A stretch of 64,000 bases of DNA from Lingula anatina (Eukaryota > Brachiopoda > Lingulata > Lingulida > Lingulidae): NCBI RefSeq assembly GCF_001039355.2, contig NW_019775629.1, positions 135,766 through 199,765 of the forward strand, given 5' to 3'. The notes under the pieces were generated by a model that made no database searches, had not been told where the DNA came from, and saw nothing but the letters and a program-made list of their open reading frames with translations. How positions within the stretch are numbered: the stretch's first letter is position 1; each line of letters begins with the position of its first letter. Below, one piece after another: positions 1 to 12,243 of the stretch. A program made the position numbers and the translations under genes.

Positions 1-540
1 TCCTTTACAATCTATATTTTTGACAGTTCCGAATGCTGGTTGACGTTAAGTTTCTATTCCCAGTATAAAACATAATTACATTTTAATTGTCATTTGTCGC
101 GACAGTGGTTTGATAAAAAGGGTTTATCATTACAGAGAAAGTTCATTCAAATGACATAGATGAAATAAGCAGACAACAACATCACGTTCTGACAGTGAGG
201 ACAACCTTACCGTACAATGCGCTTATAAAATACCGTGGGATAGCAATATCCAAATAATAAACTGTACTATGTCCACGTTGGTAACCTTCTTGGGAGGACT
301 TGTATAAACTGCTATTTTTTTATTAGAAAACGAAAATAACTCTACCAAGGCCGTTTAATGTCATTTTACCAAATAATAGGAGGTTAATAAAAAACGCATA
401 TGAAAAAGTTGATGAATGTAGCACGCTTAATCGACCAAAAAATAAATTACCCAAACGGTCAGCCATGAACCCCTGTATCAGCTACACGTACGGCTGCAGA
501 CCTTCTCATTTTACTATATAGAAAATAGATAAGTGTAACA
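1..540 (+). other. 3' flank of a further upstream family copy
   Basis: The first bases match the downstream flanks found behind exon 5 of other copies, near 5215-5340, 21080-21190, 31265-31385 and 43575-43690. They share the 'tttttgacagt...aatgctggttgac' block and the 'cataattacattttaattgtcattt' block. The array therefore probably continues upstream of this window. No exon is visible here. Confidence 0.6.
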
Positions 541-741
541 ATATCGATCATATATATTCTGGAGTAAATGGCTAAAATTAAACATGGTCATTGAGGTCAA
601 GAATACAGTCTGTCAAGACATGTCATGTCTCATGGCTATCAGGAGGACCTCTATACTCCCCTCCACCAGAGAAATACTTTCTTTTCTTCCTTTATTTGTG
701 AACTCCTGCACATTCGCCATGGTAGGTAATTGTTGATTTAG

Positions 742-1907
742 TGCCAACGTCAGCCAATACTCGATATGATTGGCTGGTTACCCCAGTAAACGTGTCACCT
801 ACTGATGACTGAATCATTGCATCAGATGCAATAGTCAAGGTAAGGTGTTAAGGTCTTTCTAGTGTGGCACTTTACTTTAACTTAACGTGAAACCAAATGC
901 AATTTGTTTAATTCTGTATGCACTATCATTTCATCAAAGAATGTTGTCATGTTTTCTGTTACAGTTTATCGTTACCTGCTATAGTACGGTCATGTGTTTT
1001 TGTTATAGTGTGTCGTTATGCGTTTCTTAAGTATGTTATCTTCTGCATTAAAGTATGTTGTTATATTTCCTGTTATAGTGTTTTGTCATGTTTTCTATTA
1101 TACTTATAGTATGTTGTTATGTTTCTCTTTATAGTATGCTGACATATTTTTACAGTTATTTTATTCCAGCATAGTATGCTGTGATGTTCTTTGTTATATT
1201 ACGCGGGGATGTTTTCTGTCAGCGTATGCTGTATTCTACTATACTCTGCTACCATGTTTTCTGCGTCATGGAAATCCCAATACTAGTACACGTGGAAACT
1301 TTTTTATTTTAGAAAATGACTTTAAATAAATGTCTTATTTTATTATAGAAAATGTTCATTGGATTCGTGACAATCCTAGGGTGTTTGTCCGCCGTTATTA
1401 GAAAAGCGGACGCTGTCTGCTGCCACCCAGTTTTGTATAATTATTGCGGGGACTGTAGTAATGTAAATTGTATTTATTAAGAGGCTCTGCCAAGACCACT
1501 AGTTATGAAATGTACGCTTACGATGCAGTTAACATAAAAAAAAAATAGCTAGAATATTCTTTAAAAAGTTTGAAGATACCCAGGGCTAGCTATTACACAT
1601 TGTCTTTGGAAATCTGTAACTGGGAAGTAAAGAGCTTATATCTTTATTTTTAACCAACGTATAAAATGGCATTAAAAACCATATGAACATTCTGGGAACA
1701 GACTGTTATAGTAATTGGAAGGGAGGACCATTTGGATTTTCGAGTAGTTTTATTTCAATATATTTCCATAAGTAAAGCCGGTTAAAAATGTTCTCCTTTA
1801 CTTTAGACATGGTATCACTGTGGAGTAGGAAGCTGTGACAGACTGAGGTGCAACTGTGAAGGAGGATGCAAATCTGGTTGCTCAAAAATTACAGTTACTG
1901 GTTTTTG
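742..1907 (+). pseudogene. Copy A1: partial Diedel-like/EF-hand gene (exons 1-3 only)
   Basis: Exon 1 (untranslated) ends at 839 before a gtaagg donor. Exon 2 is 1349-1462 with ATG at 1352, and exon 3 is 1807-1907. These encode a signal peptide ending Ala-Asp-Ala, the Cys-Cys...Cys-Gly-Asp-Cys block and the core C-G-V-G-S-C...C-N-C-E-G-G-C. Exons 4 and 5 (linker and EF-hands) are absent because the sequence runs through the N at 2159 straight into a second copy of its own 5' flank. The open exons are nearly identical to A2, so this is either a very recent truncated duplicate or an unmerged allele in the assembly. The 'pseudogene' label reflects only the missing exons. Confidence 0.7.
917..1270 (+). 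repeat. Degenerate tandem repeat in intron 1 (A1)
   Basis: Loose repeats of about 35 bp carry the core 'gtTATGTTTTCTGTTATAGTATGct'. The same repeat recurs in intron 1 of A2 (2815-3170), C (13700-13815 and 15025-15135) and F (28795-29060). Its presence groups A, C and F as one subfamily. Confidence 0.7.
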
Positions 1908-2649
1908 GTAAGAAAGAAGTATTTTTTAACTAATAATCCGTTTAATTTGTAAGCACTATAAATTAATTTTGGAACTGAATATAAATCACTTTGGTGTTAA
2001 TTGAACAACTTCTTTGAAAGTGATTACTTAAATAGTTTAAATTTGTTATTGAGCGCCATAGCTAATAATATATTTAGTGAAAAGAAAGACGCTAAAAGAA
2101 TTGACATACTGCACAGTTAAATAGTCACCAAATTATCTTAATTTCGCTGCACATACTCNCAAATGATAAACTGTACTATGTCCACGTTTGTAATCTTCTT
2201 GGGAAGGACTTGTATAAACTGCTATTTTTTTTATTAGAAAACGAAAATAACTCTACCAATGTCATTTTACCAAATAATAGGAGGTTAATAAAAAACGCAT
2301 ATGAAAAAGTTGATGAATGTAGCACGCTTAATCGACCAAAAAATAAATTACCCAAACGGTCAGCCATGAACCCCTGTATCAGCTACACGTACGGCTGCAG
2401 ACCTTCTCATTTTACTATATAGAAAATAGATAAGTGTAACAATATCGATCATATATATTCTGGAGTAAATGGCTAAAATTAAACATGGTCATTGAGGTCA
2501 AGAATACAGTCTGTCAAGACATGTCATGTCTCATGGCTATCAGGAGGACCTCTATACTCCCCTCCACCAGAGAAATACTTTCTTTTCTTCCTTTATTTGT
2601 GAACTCCTGCACATTCGCCATGGTAGGTAATTGTTGATTTAGTGCCAAC

Positions 2650-2740
2650 GTCAGCCAATACTCGATATGATTGGCTGGTTACCCCAGTAAACGTGTCACC
2701 TACTGATGACTGAATCATTGCATCAGATGCAATAGTCAAG
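2650..2740 (+). promoter_or_regulatory. Exon 1 / promoter block of copy A2
   Basis: This conserved 5' block has an inverted CCAAT motif (GATTGGCTGG), then 'cgtgtcac', then the untranslated exon end '...agtcaag' followed by the donor gtaaggtgtt. The same block precedes every copy. No TATA box is evident. The transcription start is not known, so only the 3' boundary (2740) is firm. Confidence 0.6.
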
Positions 2741-3252
2741 GTAAGGTGTTAAGGTCTTTCTAGTGTGGCACTTTACTTTAACTTAACGTGAAACCAAATG
2801 CAATTTGTTTAATTCTGTATGCACTATCATTTCATCAAAGAATGTTGTCATGTTTTCTGTTACAGTTTATCGTTACCTGCTATAGTACGGTCATGTGTTT
2901 TTGTTATAGTGTGTCGTTATGCGTTTCTTTAGTATGTTATCTTCTGCATTAAAGTATGTTGTTATATTTCTTGTTATAGTGTTTTGTCATGTTTTCTATT
3001 ATACTTATAGTATGTTGTTATGTTTCTCTTTATAGTATGCTGACATATTTTTACAGTTATTTTATTCCAGCATAGTATGCTGTGATGTTCTTTGTTATAT
3101 TACGCGGGGATGTTTTCTGTCAGCGTATGCTGTATTCTACTATACTCTGCTACCATGTTTTCTGCGTCATGGAAATCCCAATACTAGTACACGTGGAAAC
3201 TTTTTTATTTTAGAAAATGACTTTAAATAAATGTCTTATTTTATTATAGAAA

Positions 3253-5087
3253 ATGTTCATTGGATTCGTGACAATCCTAGGGTGTTTGTCCGCCGTTATT
3301 AGAAAAGCGGACGCTGTCTGCTGCCACCCAGTTTTGTATAATTATTGCGGGGACTGTAGTAATGTAAATTGTATTTATTAAGAGGCTCTGCCAAGACCAC
3401 TAGTTATGAAATGTACGCTTACGATGCAGTTAACATAAAAAAAAAATAGCTAGAATATTCTTTAAAAAAGTTTGAAGATACCCAGGGCTAGCTATTACAC
3501 ATTGTCTTTGGAAATCTGTAACTGGGAAGTAAAGAGCTTATATCTTTATTTTTAACCAACGTATAAAATGGCATTAAAAACCATATGAACATTCTGGGAA
3601 CAGACTGTTATAGTAATTGGAAGGGAGGACCATTTGGATTTTCGAGTAGTTTTATTTCAATATATTTCCATAAGTAAAGCCGGTTAAAAATGTTCTCCTT
3701 TACTTCAGACATGGTATCACTGTGGAGTAGGAAGCTGTGACAGACTGAGGTGCAACTGTGAAGGAGGATGCAAATCTGGTTGCTCAAAAATTACAGTTAC
3801 TGGTTTTTGGTAAGAAAGAAGTATTTTTTAACTAATAATCCGTTTAATTTGTAAGCACTATAAATTAATTTTGGAACTGAATATAAATCACTTTGGTGTT
3901 AATTGAACAACTTCTTTGAAAGTGATTACTTAAATAGTTTAAATTTGTTATTGAGCGCCATAGCTAATAATATATTTAGTGAAAAGAAAGACGCTAAAAG
4001 AATTGACATACTGCACAGTTAAATAGTCACCAAATTATCTTAATTTCGCTGCACATACTCCCCCCCCCCCCAAAAAAAAAAAAATAATGTTTCAATGGTA
4101 TACTTTCGAGAAATACCGGAGGGAATCGTTTCAATTTTTAGGGGGGAAATTATATTTGAACGGACATTTTCTGCTTTCTTCCTGTGCTATTAACATCCTT
4201 TGACAGTCTCATTTGGAAAAAGTATCCAATTCCTTGCCATCTGTACATCCGCACGTCCTTACATAGGTGTGAAAGTGCTGACTCATTTATGGGACTCTTT
4301 ACAAACTGGATGGGTGGATTAATAGCGCAATTTAGGCCCAAACAATTGCAAATTTAAATCCACTTCTGGAGGATTTTAGTCGTATAAGTTTAGTTGATGT
4401 GATTTATATGCTTTGCTTGGAATCCGCAATGTGTGTACATGTAACGAATGTATTTTATCAAGGAGAAACTGCAATTGCTACATTACAAACAAGAGGTCCG
4501 CGGGTGAAGACGTTGATTACAGCATTGACCCTAGTGCAGTATTCAGTAACACTGATACAAACAGGTAAGTGATGTAGGTGTAGATTATAGCATTGACGCT
4601 AGTGTAGTATTCAGTAACACTGATACAGACAGGTAAGTGATGTAGGTGTACATTACAGCATTGACGCTAGTTTAGTATTCAGTCACACTGATATAGACAG
4701 AGAAGTGAAGTTTAAGGTGTACACGGAGTTTCGTTTTAAGTTACATTCAATTTAAAGGTGGATTCCCTTCGTAATTCTGATTTGAAAACAACGAATAAGC
4801 GTATACTCAGTTGTAGATTTGTAGTATGGTGTTCTTATTTTCATATTTCAATGGAAAGTAACTATAAGCCATTAAGACACGAGCTTCAGTAGAAATAAAC
4901 AGCATATTTTGATTACAAACCATTTTATTACAGAAATGAGCGGCTGTCCAGAGATGAATACATTCGTGCTGCAATGAACCTGAACAGGAACACAAGGTCT
5001 GAGGACATCCAAGCTGAATTTAAGGATAAAGACCGAAATGGCGACGACATGATCAGTTTGGATGAATTTGACACAAAATGGGAATGA
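3253..5087 (+). CDS. Copy A2: secreted Diedel-like domain/EF-hand protein
   Basis: The exons are 3250-3363 (ATG 3253), 3709-3809, 4463-4564 and 4934-5087, with GT-AG introns in phases 0, 2 and 2. They encode 155 residues. A signal peptide probably ends at Ala21 (Ala-Asp-Ala). It is followed by ten cysteines in exons 2-3, with the core C-G-V-G-S-C-x4-C-N-C-E-G-G-C-K-S-G-C. Exon 4 adds C-N-C and the dibasic N-K-R-S. Two EF-hand loops follow: DTNRNERLSRDE, split across the exon 4/5 junction, and DRNGDDMISLDE. The cysteine core resembles insect Diedel, which is an inference from the motif. The EF-hands imply calcium binding outside the cell. The function is unknown. Confidence 0.75.
4513..4700 (+). 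repeat. 68-bp exon-4 cassette array, A2 (3 units)
   Basis: Each unit is 'gattacag' + a 42-nt coding segment + a donor. Unit 1 is the end of exon 4 itself, and units 2 and 3 lie in intron 4. Unit 3 has lost its donor (cagagaagt). Confidence 0.85.
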
Positions 5088-6965
5088 AAATAGCAAAAAC
5101 CATGGTCTGTTGAGAATAATGTAGACCTTCAAAGATAAACCCAGCTGAGTTTGAAAGCACCAGCAAATGTTTTATGATGTTTTTATTATCTTTGAAAGAA
5201 AAAAGCTTGTTTGGTCTTTACAACATATATTTTTTGACAGTACCGAAGAATGCTGGTTGACGTTTAGTTTCCATTCCCATATAAGAACATAATTACATTT
5301 TAATTGTCATTTGACGTGACAGTGGTTTGATAAAAAGAGTAGGCCTACCCTTTCAGAGAAGGACCATTCATATGACATAGATAAAATAAAGAGACAAAAC
5401 ATAACGTTTAGGTCAAACAGTAAGGAAAACAAGACTAACCCGTACCATACAGTTATTAAATGATGTGTGATAGCAATATACAAATGAAACCTTCCAGTGA
5501 AGGACTTAATACATTGTTCTTTCTTATTTTTAAAGAATGAACTTTATTTCTCCCAGGCCGTCAATTTCCACTAATTTAAAAAATAACGTGAGTCTTATAA
5601 ATACAACCTAATATGAAAAAAAGTTTATTAATATATATATATATATATATATAATGTAGTAAATGGCTATGGTCACTATGATGAAGGATATGACCCAGAC
5701 ATGTAACCTATACTTCGTTTAAAAACGAAAAAAAAAATCGTTTAAAAATTGATAGGAGAGAACTTTGCAGGATTAGCAATCTGGCCACTGGCCAATAACA
5801 AGAAGAAACCGAGCTGAGAAATGTTTCATCAACTTGCAGTAAAAGTTTTATCATAGATAATGTTTATATAACCGTTAATTGGTTGTCAATTTAAAATACT
5901 AAGGTACGCAGAAATCCAAAAATCGATTAAGCCAAAGTTACCCACTTCATTGTTGACGCAAGCTGTTGTAAGTTATAAGGTACTCAGAAATCCAAAAATC
6001 GAGTAAGCCAGAGTTGCCCAAAATTTACTTGTATGGGACGACCGCGTGCGCGCTTTGCTGTTTGCATGGTGTGTAAACCATTTAAACATATTTGATACAA
6101 CTGTTTTAGTCCAAGAACACTTGAGCGATCAGATATTGACTGTGTCCAGTGCGGATCTTAGCTGAAGTGTTTGTATACCCGCTTATCGAATCAATCCAAT
6201 AATGCACGTGCACAAACTTCAGTGCAAGCGCGCTACATGGATTACCTAGTTATAAGATGAGACGCGACTGAAAATCAAAACGGACAAGATAGGATTTTCA
6301 AAAACAAAGAAAAATGATGTCACAAAAAAAAAAATTAAATACACAAAAATATACAAGGTTTTTAAAAAGAAAATAATTAAAAAAAACATTTGTAGCAATA
6401 ATTGCCCAAAAAAACAAACAAACAGACAGACAGACAGACAAATAGACAAATATACAATCAATCAAACAAACAATCAAACAGACAAACAAACAATCCACAC
6501 GCCAATCCACACGCCGATGGTACATATAACCCTCAGCCCACGTTCCTGTTATTGAAAAAATCAAAATGACAGCTAAAATATTCTGTTTGTATCGCACATT
6601 AAAACCCTCTTATTCTAAGATCAACTTTAGAACAGGAAAAACAACGTTATTTTATTTTCAATTTTATTCAAGATTATTAATAAGAGGGAATCGATTGGCT
6701 ATTTTTGTTACCAGCGAAAGACACTATTTTTTGCCCGAGATTCGTAAAACCTTCATATCATTTAGCATAATCCATGTCCGTGACTCGTGAATGCCACTTT
6801 TGATTCCTTGTCCTTTGTGAAACGAAGCCATTATGCTCGTTTACTCGCAATTTTCAATTCCGTAGACACGCATTTAAGGTTGGTCTATTGTAATTTGGGA
6901 TTTGATGATTTTATTACCCGTCAACTACCACCCTCCATTGGGAATCTTTTTATATGTTGTTGCTT
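5088..6965 (+). other. Intergenic A2-B with repeat fragments
   Basis: There is no convincing gene here. It holds the conserved 3' flank (to about 5480), a (TA)n run at 5630-5653, and a segment (about 5745-5890) that recurs inverted at 33780-33925. A local repeat of 'gaaatccaaaaatcga' appears at 5913 and 5986. Around 6300-6500 is low-complexity 'caaacagacagacaa'. Bases 6565-6870 recur before copy G at 34310-34580, so B and G share an upstream duplication. Confidence 0.6.
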
Positions 6966-6969
6966 TTAT

Positions 6970-7066
6970 ACCGACATCTGCCGATACACGATCTGATTGG
7001 CTGGTTACCCCAAGAAGCGTGTCACTTACTGCTGACTGAATCATTACATGAATTGCAACTGTCAAG
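6970..7066 (+). promoter_or_regulatory. Exon 1 / promoter block of copy B
   Basis: The conserved block 'gatctgattggctggttacccc' is followed by an untranslated exon ending 'caactgtcaag' at 7066 and the donor gtaaggtgtt. The inverted CCAAT motif is retained. Confidence 0.6.
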
Positions 7067-7291
7067 GTAAGGTGTTGATGTCTTTCTAGTGTGGAATGTA
7101 TGTTAACGTGAGACGTAACCTTATTTATTTACTACAAGGTGCTATCAATACAACATGGTGTGCTCTTGATTTCTGTGGTGATATGATATGCGTCAAAGAA
7201 ACCCATATCTATCACACATTCAATCTCTAACTTAAGAGAGTAGCTTCTTTATAAGGTACGTGACCATTTGTTTTGTGTTTATTTTAGAAAA

Positions 7292-10200
7292 ATGTTTCTT
7301 GGATTCGTTACAATCGCAGCTATAACCGCCAGTTTTTCCGCCGTTATAAGACAAGCAGAAGCTGTGTGCTGCTATCCGGCTATTACAAATTACTGTGGAG
7401 ACTGCAGTCCTGTAAGTTGTTTTTATTCAGAGACTGTGTAAATAGTCAATAGTCAATAGTCAATAGTCATTTAGCTCTCAGTGGAATGCTGACTTATGCT
7501 TTTAATACTATTTGCCTTAAATTATCGATGCCTTTAACCCTTACAAATTACAGAACTATTTTGCTTTCCCTGACTTTAAATTACTTGGTGTTAATTTCTC
7601 AGAAATTCACATATAGCAGCCGAAGTAGTTTGTTTTGTTGAAAAATATTGAAAACAAATTAAACTTGCACCAAAAGATGAAAAAGGTATCATTAGCAACC
7701 GAAAGAAAGAGTATTCAAAAGATGCGTAAAATATAATAAGGCAAAATTTAATAGTATAAAATATTTTAACGGACCCATGGTGGAAGTAATAATAGATTGT
7801 TTCCCAGAAAATTTGCAAAAGCCGATGTCGGGATAGCCGACTTTACATTGTAGGTCACACACTTTATGTTCTAACTTCACCGTCGGTCCATGGTCACACT
7901 TCCTCATTTTACTAAGTGGTAATTTAGGATAATAATGGTCTATAATTGTACGTTGAACCCTGACAGGACGAAGTGTCCCTTTCACTTCCAAACAATCACT
8001 TGTACTTGGACTAATACCAATGATTTATGTGAATAGGGATTATAGCTTCTTGCTTGCACCCACTACGGTTGTATCACCATAGACTTCCCTATCACTATTT
8101 AATTACCCTGTTACGTGAGTGCCCCACTAAATCATGTACAAATGACACTTTGTTTTTCAAATTTTTAAAAATACTACAATCCAACCTAGAGAGTTTTATT
8201 TTACCATGATGAAGAGAAGTGATTGCAGTCATCAATTTCAGATGTTAAAGATACCTAGTAAATTATCCTTTTTTAAAACTGGTGTTGTTTACAAAGACTT
8301 AAAATTACAGAGAGATGGAAAAACACCCTAGAGAGAAGGGGGGTCTGACGGAGCGCAATATGAACACATTGTTACTGGGAAGATTTTTCTCTCCATTTTC
8401 TGCATGTAATATGTTAAGGAGTGGAAATGGGCCTTTTTTCAACTTTTGCCTCTAGATAGTTATTTTATCTATTCTGAATTCTATAGCCAATTATTTTTTT
8501 TACAATACCAGCATGTCAAGCATTCAAAATAGAATTGAGGAGATACTGTCAATATGTTTACATATATCGCTAGCGAATTTGTTTGCTCTAAAAGCTGTGA
8601 CTGCATAATCTGAAATCCAAGTAAATAAAATGGCCGTGAGCAGACAGCCACACACAGCATGTTCTGCAGCTTGTATACTCCGTATGCAGATCATAAATGT
8701 AATCCCCAGGCTTGTAAATCGATTTTCACAAGGAAACCGTGACCAGCCAGCGTTTTACACCATTAGGTATATGTCGTGAAATTACAAGTACTTATTCTTG
8801 TAAATAAGTGTCGATTCAATATGAAGTACAATAATTGTGGACAGACAGCACCGTTCACTAAATTTGTCCATGCTTAAATCTATACTACGATAGCAACCTG
8901 CATTGAACTTACACGAAAACAAAATAATACAATAACGTGTTTGTGCTTAATGCTGTCAGAGCCTTTGTTTTTAATTGCGAAAGAGATTTCCATAATGAAG
9001 AAATAAAATATAGCATTATAAAATAAATAAACGATAATAACTTTTTTATTTTAAAAATATTATTATTTAAAAAATAATTATCATCTAAGTTTTTATTGCA
9101 TTGCCGTTAAGATACCACAGCAATGATAACAGTGAGGCGGTGTTTGGGTTGATTGACACTGCACGTGTTGGCACTGGTATCAGCTCCTAAATTGTGCTCT
9201 TCTGGCTGATGCACCTTGTCGTTAATTAACCTTACAGAGCATCGTTGCTCTCGCGCTGGACCACAGATACCAGAGTCAAGGGATTCAGTCGCCTAAGCTA
9301 CATGTATGTGTTCTTTGACTAAGCTGTTTTTAATTCCGTTTAAAATTTGTTTGCCCACTGTTTGCCCATCCATTTCTATTCCCAGAATAGGGACTGAACT
9401 ACTTTAAACGTTATAAAACGGAATATAACAGAAATTTAATGATGAGCCCTACTCGAATCTTCCTCCTAAGGTCTTAAGTAATCAATATTAGAGTGGCCTT
9501 ACGAGTTCTCACATTGTGCCTGGCAGCAAGCCATCTGCATACTGGTCAAATCATTGTCGCACACCAAGTACCCCTGTAGGACACCAAGTAGGAATTTGTA
9601 GCTATATCGTGCAGCCATATCTGTCTGTATTCTGTAGCCAGGTCCCCAATACAGCAGGAACATGACTCCATTGTGGACTTGTCCCAAGTGTGTCTTTCTT
9701 GTGTCTTATGATGCAATGGGCAAAGCTGATTTGCTAAGACACATAACGTGGCTCTGGGGTAAACGGTACATGTCACAAAATTGTTATATAAATATCATTC
9801 AAATTGAAATGTTCTCCAACTTATTTCAATTGTTTTAGGTGTGGTATGGCTGTGGAGTTGGGAAATGTGATAAGTTAATGTGTAACTGTCGAGGAGGCTG
9901 CAGATCCGGTTGCTCTAATATAAGGATTGTAGGATATAAGTAAAATACCTCTATGTATTCATCCAGCTAATGCAGCTAGTTTCTCTTCTCTATAAATCAA
10001 TTTACCACAATATATATTTGAATTTGACCGGATTTTGTGATCATTAAACAGCCAAATCAACGTGCTTGTAATTAAGAAATAAATGGTACAAGAAAAGCTC
10101 TTCCCAAAACCATTCATTGATTTGGGAAACATCCGAAAAAAAATGATATTCATTTATTTACATCATATTAAAAGAACTAAAACAATACCCAGACTAAAAT

Positions 10201-11363
10201 AGCTTATTTGCTTATTTTCTTATCGGTGTGTTATCTGTAAAAATTGTTTTGAAGGAAATATTGACGTTATAATCAAATTGCATAATTCTTGATAGGCCAC
10301 CAACGTGCACTTGCGACCGCAAGAGATCTGCAGGCGTGGATTACAGCATTGACGCTAGTGAAGTATTCAGTAACACTGATACAGACAGGTAAGTGATGTA
10401 GGCGTGGATTACAGCAGTGATGCTAGTGTAGTATTCAGTAACACAGATACAGACAGGTTAGTGATGTAAGTGTGGATTACAGCATTGACGCCAGTGTAGT
10501 ATTCAGTAACACTGATACAGACAGGTAAGTGATGTAGGTGTGGATTACAGCATTGACGCTAGTGTAGTATACAGTAACACTGATACAGACAGGTAAGTGA
10601 TGTAAGTGTGGATTACAACATTGACGCTAGTGTAGTATACAGTGACACTGATACAGACAGGTAAGTGATGTAGGTGTGGATTACAGCATTGACGCTAGTG
10701 TAGTATTCAGTAACACTGATACAGACAGGTAAGTGATGTAGGTGTGGATTACAACATTGACGCCAGTGTAGTATTCAGTAACACTGATACAGACAGGTAA
10801 ATGATATAGTTAAATTCACTGAGAATAAAATTGGAGTAATTTGACTCTCTAGTCAGAGTCCAGCACCCCTTGACCCTCATGGAGTTAATTTAACTCCTAT
10901 ATAAGGGTCAAATTACCCCACTACCAGAGCTTTAGACTCTCTTATCAGAGTCAATCACCCCCTTGCTCTCATGGAATCAATCTGACTCTAAAATCAGAGT
11001 CAAATTATCGGGGGCCAGTATCTGACTGACCCCTTTCACCGACTCGTTTCGCTCGCTGGACAGTAAGCATCGTTTCATTACTTGTGATGGCAGTGAGCAG
11101 ACGGCGTGGAGAGAACAGTTTTCCTCTTGCTTTGTCAGTATAAACATTACTTTATTGGCCATAGTTGGTTTTATGCATTAACAAGTGGTTTTCTGTCTGT
11201 TTCTGCATGCAGAACTCGTGCACTTAATTACATTGTATAACTGGCCTGGGATTTCAGTTGCCACACCCTTTATGTGATATATTGGTATGCAGGTCAGCAG
11301 GTTGTGTTTCCAGGTTGTAGGTTTGACCCACCAATGCATGTCAGTGGAGAGGTATGCTCACTC

Positions 11364-11408
<45 letters not shown>

Positions 11409-12243
11409 ATGCTGTTTATTACCAACTGTTTATTACTAACTGTTTGTTATTGCTCCTTCAACACCACATGTGACCGCATGGTCTAGTGGTTTGGATGTCC
11501 GCCTCTGAAGCGGGAGGACGTGGGTTCGAGCCCGTCCGGGGACACATCAGTCTGAAGTAAATGATACTTGCAGTCTCTCCCCTTGGTACTGAAGTTATTG
11601 TTTTTGTTCATGATGTGCCAAGGAGTCAAAAATTCCTAAATATGGGGTCATGGTGACTCTTTTGTAGAGATAAATCAAGGGATGAAGGGATGTGTGAATG
11701 GAGCCAATTGTGACCCTTCTCTGGGGTCTGGGATGGCATTTCTCCCAATTGGGAGTTATTTTAGGCACCACTGCTGGACTCCAAGTTTGGAGTCACTTAG
11801 ATTCCGATTTTATTCTCAGTGTTATTGTAAACAGGTGTGTAAAATGTGCACTGGTATTCCTATACAATCATGGGTCGCTACACATAGTATTACATATGGT
11901 CAGATAGTGTTTATTAAAAGTATGTTACTTCCCGTCGAAACAGATCTGGCCCCTTATTGTTTATTTTGTTAAATTGGATTATTCATGAAATGAAAGTGTA
12001 AAAGCAAAAGATAAAAATCACGGGAAGTATGTCTACAGAATTCAGTAGAACTGAACTGCTGATTGTGATTACAATCCGTATTATTACAGAAACGAGCAGC
12101 TGTCCAGAGATGAATACATTCGAGCTGCAATGAACTTGAACAGGAACACACGATCTGAGGACATCCATGCTGAATTTAAGGAGAAAGACAAAAATGGCGA
12201 CGACATGATCAGTTGGGATGAATTTGAAACAAAAAGTGAATGA
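7292..12243 (+). CDS. Copy B: secreted Diedel-like domain/EF-hand protein
   Basis: The exons are 7288-7411 (ATG 7292), 9839-9939, 10296-10388 and 12090-12243, in phases 0, 2 and 2. They encode 155 residues. The signal peptide probably ends at Ala24 (Ala-Glu-Ala) before V-C-C. The exon 3 core is C-G-V-G-K-C-x4-C-N-C-R-G-G-C-R-S-G-C. Exon 4 gives C-T-C-D-R-K-R-S, and the EF-hand loops are DTDRNEQLSRDE and DKNGDDMISWDE. Intron 2 (2.4 kb) and intron 4 (1.7 kb) are far longer than in A2. Intron 4 carries a TIR element with a tRNA-like segment, while in intron 2 I can see only AT-rich sequence and a short 'caatagt' repeat near 7443. All exons are open and all splice sites are canonical. Confidence 0.75.
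10336..10806 (+). repeat. 68-bp exon-4 cassette array, B (7 units)
   Basis: There are seven units with donors at about 10389, 10457, 10525, 10593, 10661, 10729 and 10797. Nearly all keep 'ttacag' before and 'CAG|gtaagt' or a close variant after the 42-nt coding segment. One donor reads gttagt and the last gtaaat. Confidence 0.9.
11366..11405. repeat. (TA)n microsatellite
   Basis: An uninterrupted TA run of about 40 bases lies inside the TIR element. Confidence 0.95.
11470..11545 (+). mobile_element. tRNA-derived segment (SINE-like head)
   Basis: An A box (TGGTCTAGTGG, 11479-11489) and a B box (GGGTTCGAGCCC, 11522-11533) frame an anticodon-like stem-loop with loop CTCTGAA (CTG, Gln-like). 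The acceptor stem pairs poorly and the T-stem has mismatches, so it is not a working tRNA gene. It may be the head of a tRNA-derived SINE, whose tail I cannot define. Confidence 0.55.

Larger units (their letters stand above)
251..4061 (+). repeat. Near-identical 1.9-kb direct duplication (units 251-2158 and 2160-4061)
   Basis: Bases 251-2158 and 2160-4061 align almost without differences over exon 1, exon 2, exon 3 and the introns. The visible changes are a 12-base indel near 347/2260, a one-base difference in an A run near 1560/3465, and a few substitutions such as the acceptor 'tttag' at 1802 against 'ttcag' at 3704. The units meet at the single N (2159). Unit 1 stops exactly where unit 2 enters a poly-C/poly-A run (4060-4084), a place where assemblies often break. 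Confidence 0.9.
10817..11821. mobile_element. CACTA-like non-autonomous TIR element in intron 4 of B
   Basis: The left end starts CACTGAGAATAAAATTGGA. The reverse complement of the right end starts CACTGAGAATAAAATCGGA, and similarity continues into subterminal 'gactc...gagtc' repeats. The element is 1005 bp and absent from the matching introns of other copies. Ends starting CACTG suggest the CMC/CACTA group. A possible 2-bp 'TT' duplication flanks it. I see no transposase. Confidence 0.6.

Noticed and set aside
7692-7991. Minus-strand open frame with K-C-D-H-G...C-D-L-Q-C-K-V-G-Y-P, vaguely sushi-like
   Set aside because: Cysteine spacing does not complete a sushi domain. No splice partners are seen and it lies in the long intron 2 of copy B.
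10336-10806. CRISPR-like or plain satellite array
   Set aside because: The 68-bp units are adjacent, have no unique spacers and include the true exon 4 end with its splice donor. This is an exon-derived tandem repeat in a eukaryotic intron.
11470-11545. Functional tRNA-Gln gene
   Set aside because: The A and B boxes and an anticodon-like loop are present, but the acceptor and T stems contain mismatches. It looks like a SINE head or pseudo-tRNA.
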